A stretch of DNA of 64,000 bases, from NCBI GenBank assembly GCA_011087645.1, contig JAALLF010000005.1:152033-216032 (forward strand), read 5' to 3'. Below the pieces are notes generated by a model, which saw only the letters and a program-made list of their open reading frames with translations, had not been told where the DNA came from and did no database searches. Below, piece by piece: positions 61,356 through 64,000 of the stretch; within the stretch, counting starts at the first letter, position 1, and each line of letters opens with the position of its first letter. This DNA comes from Alphaproteobacteria bacterium. Lineage in GTDB: Bacteria; Pseudomonadota; Alphaproteobacteria; UBA6615. A program made the position numbers and the translations under genes.

Positions 61356-62357
61356 TCAGATATGGACGCCCTTCATACCGCCAGCGGGGTAGCGGGTGCC
61401 GGCCGCCGCGCCGGCGGGCACGGTGTCGGAAATTCGAGCTAGATCGTCGGCCGACAGGCTGACACCCAACGCCCCCATATTCTCATCCAACCGCTCCTGG
61501 CGCTTGGTGCCGGGGATGGTGACGATGTCGTCGCCCTGGGCCAGCAGCCAGGCAATGCACAGCTGCGCCGGTGTGCAGCCCTTCTCCGCGGCGATTTCAG
61601 CGACCCGACGCGCCAGCTCGATATTGTGGGCGAAGTTCTCGCCCGCATAGCGCGGGTGGCGATAGTGGGGATCGTCCTCGGGCATCGTATCGAGAGACAG
61701 GAATTCGCTGGTCAGCAGGCCGCGGCCGAGCGGCGCGTAGGCCATGTAAGAGATGCCCAACTCGCGCATCGCCACCAGGGCTTCTTCGGCCTGCTCGCGA
61801 TAGAGCAGCGAATATTCGCTTTGCACCGTGGCCAGCGGGTGGGCGCCGTGCGCCTTGCGGATGGTCTCGGGCTTGCCTTCGCAGATGCCGATAGCGCGCA
61901 CCTTGCCCTGTTCGACCAGCCGGCCCATGGCGCCGACGGTTTCTTCGATCGGCACCTTGGGGTCGATGCGGTGTTGGAAATACAAATCGATGACATCGGT
62001 ATTCAGGCGCTTCAGGCTGGCCTCGCAGCAGCTCGCGACATATTCCGGCCGGCCATCGACTAGATTGCCGCCGCCATCCGGGTTCTTTACCTGGCCGAAT
62101 TTGGTGATCAGCGTAACCTTGTCGCGGCGTCCGGGCAGTGCGCGGCCAAGCAGATCTTCGTTATGACCCCAGCCATACATGTCTGAGCTGTCCAGCGCGT
62201 CGACGCCGCTATCGATCGCATAATGGATCAAGTCTACCGCCGCATCGTCATCGCTGGCGCCGTAGACGCCGGAAAAGGACATGCAGCCCAGGCCGATCGC
62301 CGTCATTTCAAGGTCGCTGCCGCCGAGTTTACGTTTCGCAGTATTGGAATTGGACAT
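61356..62357 (-). CDS. Aldo/keto reductase (AKR13/YakC-like)
   Basis: The 333-residue barrel has the catalytic Asp56 and Tyr61 (DALDSSDMYGWG), Lys86 (LITKFGQV) and His129 (LYFQHRID), with the NADP-binding end IPGTKRQERLDENMGAL. It reduces aldehydes or ketones with NADPH; the family includes pyridoxal and methylglyoxal reductases. It is the last gene of a minus-strand group with a cupin and an FAD enzyme. Confidence 0.92.
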   Translation of the reverse strand: MSNSNTAKRKLGGSDLEMTAIGLGCMSFSGVYGASDDDAAVDLIHYAIDSGVDALDSSDMYGWGHNEDLLGRALPGRRDKVTLITKFGQVKNPDGGGNLVDGRPEYVASCCEASLKRLNTDVIDLYFQHRIDPKVPIEETVGAMGRLVEQGKVRAIGICEGKPETIRKAHGAHPLATVQSEYSLLYREQAEEALVAMRELGISYMAYAPLGRGLLTSEFLSLDTMPEDDPHYRHPRYAGENFAHNIELARRVAEIAAEKGCTPAQLCIAWLLAQGDDIVTIPGTKRQERLDENMGALGVSLSADDLARISDTVPAGAAAGTRYPAGGMKGVHI

Positions 62358-62425
62358 GTTGAATCTCGCTGTTTAGGGCTGAGCTGGAAACTTGGTCGTT
62401 ATTACAGTTGGCTTGTCGCCGCGGG

Positions 62426-62971
62426 TCAATCTTCGTCGAGATGGGCTTCGTCGAGATGGGCCTCGCGCTGCTTATAGAGTTCGTCGTCGGCGTATCCCAT
62501 CGCCTCGGGCTCGCCACGCCCCAACATCACCTGAAACCACACCGGCTCCAAGCTTTTATTGTCGTAGCCGTGGATGACGCCGGGCGGACAGGCGATACAT
62601 TCCCAAGGACCGAGCTGGGTCTCGCGCCGGTTGCCGTCCTCGTCCTCGATGAAAACATCGAGCCGCCCTTTAAGAACGAAGAAGGTCTCTTCGATTTCAT
62701 GGGTGTGCGGTGCGTTTCCCTGGCCGGGCTCCACATACATGATCGACAACGTATGGGCGCGGGCCGGGATGGCGTTGGGGTCGCTATGCTTGCCGGACCC
62801 GCCGGCGCCGATGAAGCGGTGCTGGGCGCGCTTATAGCCCTCGATCTTGGCGTCCTCGAAGGCTTCCCAATCGGGCACCCGGTCGGAAAACCGCGCCACA
62901 TAGCGCTCCATGATCTCTTCCAGCGAGACATCTTCCAGCTCCGGCGGTCTGGGATGGCGGGCAACACTCAT
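62426..62971 (-). CDS. Cupin-domain protein
   Basis: The 181-residue protein has a cupin core with metal ligands in HTHEIEETFFVLKGRLDVFIED and PPGVIHGYDN. It is probably a small metal-dependent enzyme or binding protein. The C-terminus ends in a duplicated pentapeptide (EAHLDEAHLDED), encoded by a perfect 15-bp tandem repeat at 62431-62460. ATG 62971 has AGGAG upstream. It follows the FAD oxidoreductase by 22 bp, so the two are likely cotranscribed. Confidence 0.88.
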   Translation of the reverse strand: MSVARHPRPPELEDVSLEEIMERYVARFSDRVPDWEAFEDAKIEGYKRAQHRFIGAGGSGKHSDPNAIPARAHTLSIMYVEPGQGNAPHTHEIEETFFVLKGRLDVFIEDEDGNRRETQLGPWECIACPPGVIHGYDNKSLEPVWFQVMLGRGEPEAMGYADDELYKQREAHLDEAHLDED

Positions 62972-62993
62972 GGGCGGCTCCTCTTGAAATTTC

Positions 62994-64000
62994 CTAGGCT
63001 GCGCGGTTGTGGCGGCGGGTGAAGTCGAGTGCCGCCAGGCGGCCGGTGACCGCGCCGCGCATCACCGAGGTCGAGCCCGGATAGTTGCGGTAGTACAGCC
63101 CGACCACCTCGCCGGCGGCGTACAGGCCGGGGATCACCTCGCCATCCATGTTCACCACTTGGGCGTCAGTATTCACCTTGATGCCACCGAAGGTAAAGCA
63201 GTTGGCGGCGATGATCGGCCAGGCGCGGAACGGCGGCTGGTCGAGCACCCGCGCCCAGTTCGACTTGATCGGCTCCAGGCCGCTGGTCGCCAGGCCGTCG
63301 GCGTGGATCGGGTCGAAGCCGGCCGGGTCGGGGCAGGCCGCGTTGTAGGTATCAATGGTGGCGGTGAGCTCGTCCGCATCGACGCCGATCTGTGCCGCCA
63401 GTTCCGGTACCGTGTCGGCCATCAGCGGCGGCACGCGGGTGCGCACCGATTTCTGCCAGTTCGGCACATCGTCCAGGCGCCCGTCATGGATTGCGTAGGC
63501 CAGGCCCTCAGGCTGTTGCATGATCACCCGGGTGCGCGATTCGTAGCTGGCATCGACCGTGGTCGGCGCCTCGTCGACGAAGCGACGGCCCAGCTTATTG
63601 ACCAGAATGCCGTAGGTATAGGTCAGCACCACCGGTTCCTGCTCGCCCGAGCGCGGGTCGATCGGTTGGGCGTGGAAGCTGCCATAGTCGCCGGCCGGCG
63701 CGCCGCCGGCGTCGAGCGCCATGCGGATGCCTTCGCCGCGATTGTAATGGCCGCCGCGCGCTACCGGGCGGATGTAGAGCGCCTGGGGCCCCAGATAATG
63801 GCTCTGCATTTCCGGATTGCCTTCGAAACCGCCGCTCGCTAGCACCACGGCGGCCCCGTGAATTGCCAGCCGCCGGTTGCCTTTGCCGACCGCGTCGATC
63901 CCAGTTACCGCGCCGTCCGCCCCATGGATTAACGCCTTCGCCGTGGTCTCGTAGAAGAAGGTAATGTCGTCGGGCACGGTCTCGGCATAACCCGCCAGCG
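62994..64000 (-). CDS. FAD-dependent oxidoreductase of the fumarate-reductase/3-ketosteroid-dehydrogenase type (5' end outside window)
   Basis: The visible 335 residues lack the N-terminal FAD-binding GxGxxG, which lies beyond the window edge, so the gene is partial and the GTG at 63977 is not its start. The capping domain and return to FAD are clear: VVLASGGFEGNPEM, AARGGHYNRGEGIRMALDAGG-like text, GGIKVNTDAQVVNMDGEVIPGLYAAGEVVGL and PGSTSVMRGAVTGRLAA. It is FAD_binding_2 type, similar to flavocytochrome or tricarballylate dehydrogenases. The substrate is unknown. Confidence 0.88.
   Translation of the reverse strand, partial: LAGYAETVPDDITFFYETTAKALIHGADGAVTGIDAVGKGNRRLAIHGAAVVLASGGFEGNPEMQSHYLGPQALYIRPVARGGHYNRGEGIRMALDAGGAPAGDYGSFHAQPIDPRSGEQEPVVLTYTYGILVNKLGRRFVDEAPTTVDASYESRTRVIMQQPEGLAYAIHDGRLDDVPNWQKSVRTRVPPLMADTVPELAAQIGVDADELTATIDTYNAACPDPAGFDPIHADGLATSGLEPIKSNWARVLDQPPFRAWPIIAANCFTFGGIKVNTDAQVVNMDGEVIPGLYAAGEVVGLYYRNYPGSTSVMRGAVTGRLAALDFTRRHNRAA

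Overview
The window is a GC-rich piece of an alphaproteobacterial chromosome, most like the Rhodospirillales or a related marine or free-living lineage. Supporting signs are the gene order rnd - kdsD - lptC - lptA - lptB - rpoN - hpf - ptsN, a small Hsp20 paired with a DUF1150 protein, NDUFA9-like and zeta-GST genes, and short palindromic intergenic repeats built on a CTTCGACAAGCTCAGGATGAGG-like core. I see no prophage, complete insertion sequence, rRNA or CRISPR array. Taxonomy is inferred from gene order and protein character, not from a search.

Layout. 0-6 kb: the 3' end of a large calcium-binding RTX/VCBS adhesin-like protein, followed by its type I secretion ABC exporter and HlyD-type adaptor; no outer-membrane TolC gene is seen. 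6-7.5 kb: two unknown small membrane proteins and a tRNA-Ser(GGA). 7.5-20 kb: translation genes on the minus strand (lepA; pheT, pheS, rplT, rpmI; then infC and thrS), interrupted by a block of two SDR oxidoreductases and an aldo/keto reductase. infC has no ATG, GTG or TTG start and apparently begins at ATC behind a strong Shine-Dalgarno. 19.6-29.6 kb: two glycosyltransferases, hydrolases, a YeeZ-like SDR, a TPR protein, a GST, undecaprenyl-diphosphatase, a membrane class III nucleotide cyclase and an NDUFA9-like protein. 29.6-36.7 kb: RNase D, LPS (Kdo and Lpt transport) genes, sigma-54, hibernation factor and PtsN. 36.7-37.6 kb: Hsp20/DUF1150 under a near-consensus heat-shock (RpoH) promoter. 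38-44.5 kb: catabolic and housekeeping enzymes (SMP-30 lactonase, NIPSNAP, NUDIX, MBL-fold, AMACR-like CoA transferase, HpcH aldolase, maleylacetoacetate isomerase) with palindromic repeat clusters between them.

44.5-55.6 kb is the most unusual part. A tight minus-strand run (cupin, TIGR04283-like glycosyltransferase, TIGR04282-like transferase, radical SAM/SPASM-like enzyme, APH-like kinase, YnjB-like binding protein, TauE/SafE-like exporter, YnjC-like permease) faces a plus-strand run (double YCII protein, second radical SAM enzyme, DUF547 protein). Together these look like a pathway that makes, modifies or moves an unknown small molecule. No ABC ATPase for the importer is present.

55.7-64 kb: a NarL-type response regulator convergent with a very large hybrid histidine kinase carrying a sodium:solute symporter-like sensor domain. 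Next come a 458-bp intergenic region with a perfect 16-bp-stem minus-strand terminator (small RNA or attenuator candidate), a di-heme cytochrome c, an aldo/keto reductase, a cupin, and an FAD-dependent oxidoreductase cut by the window edge.
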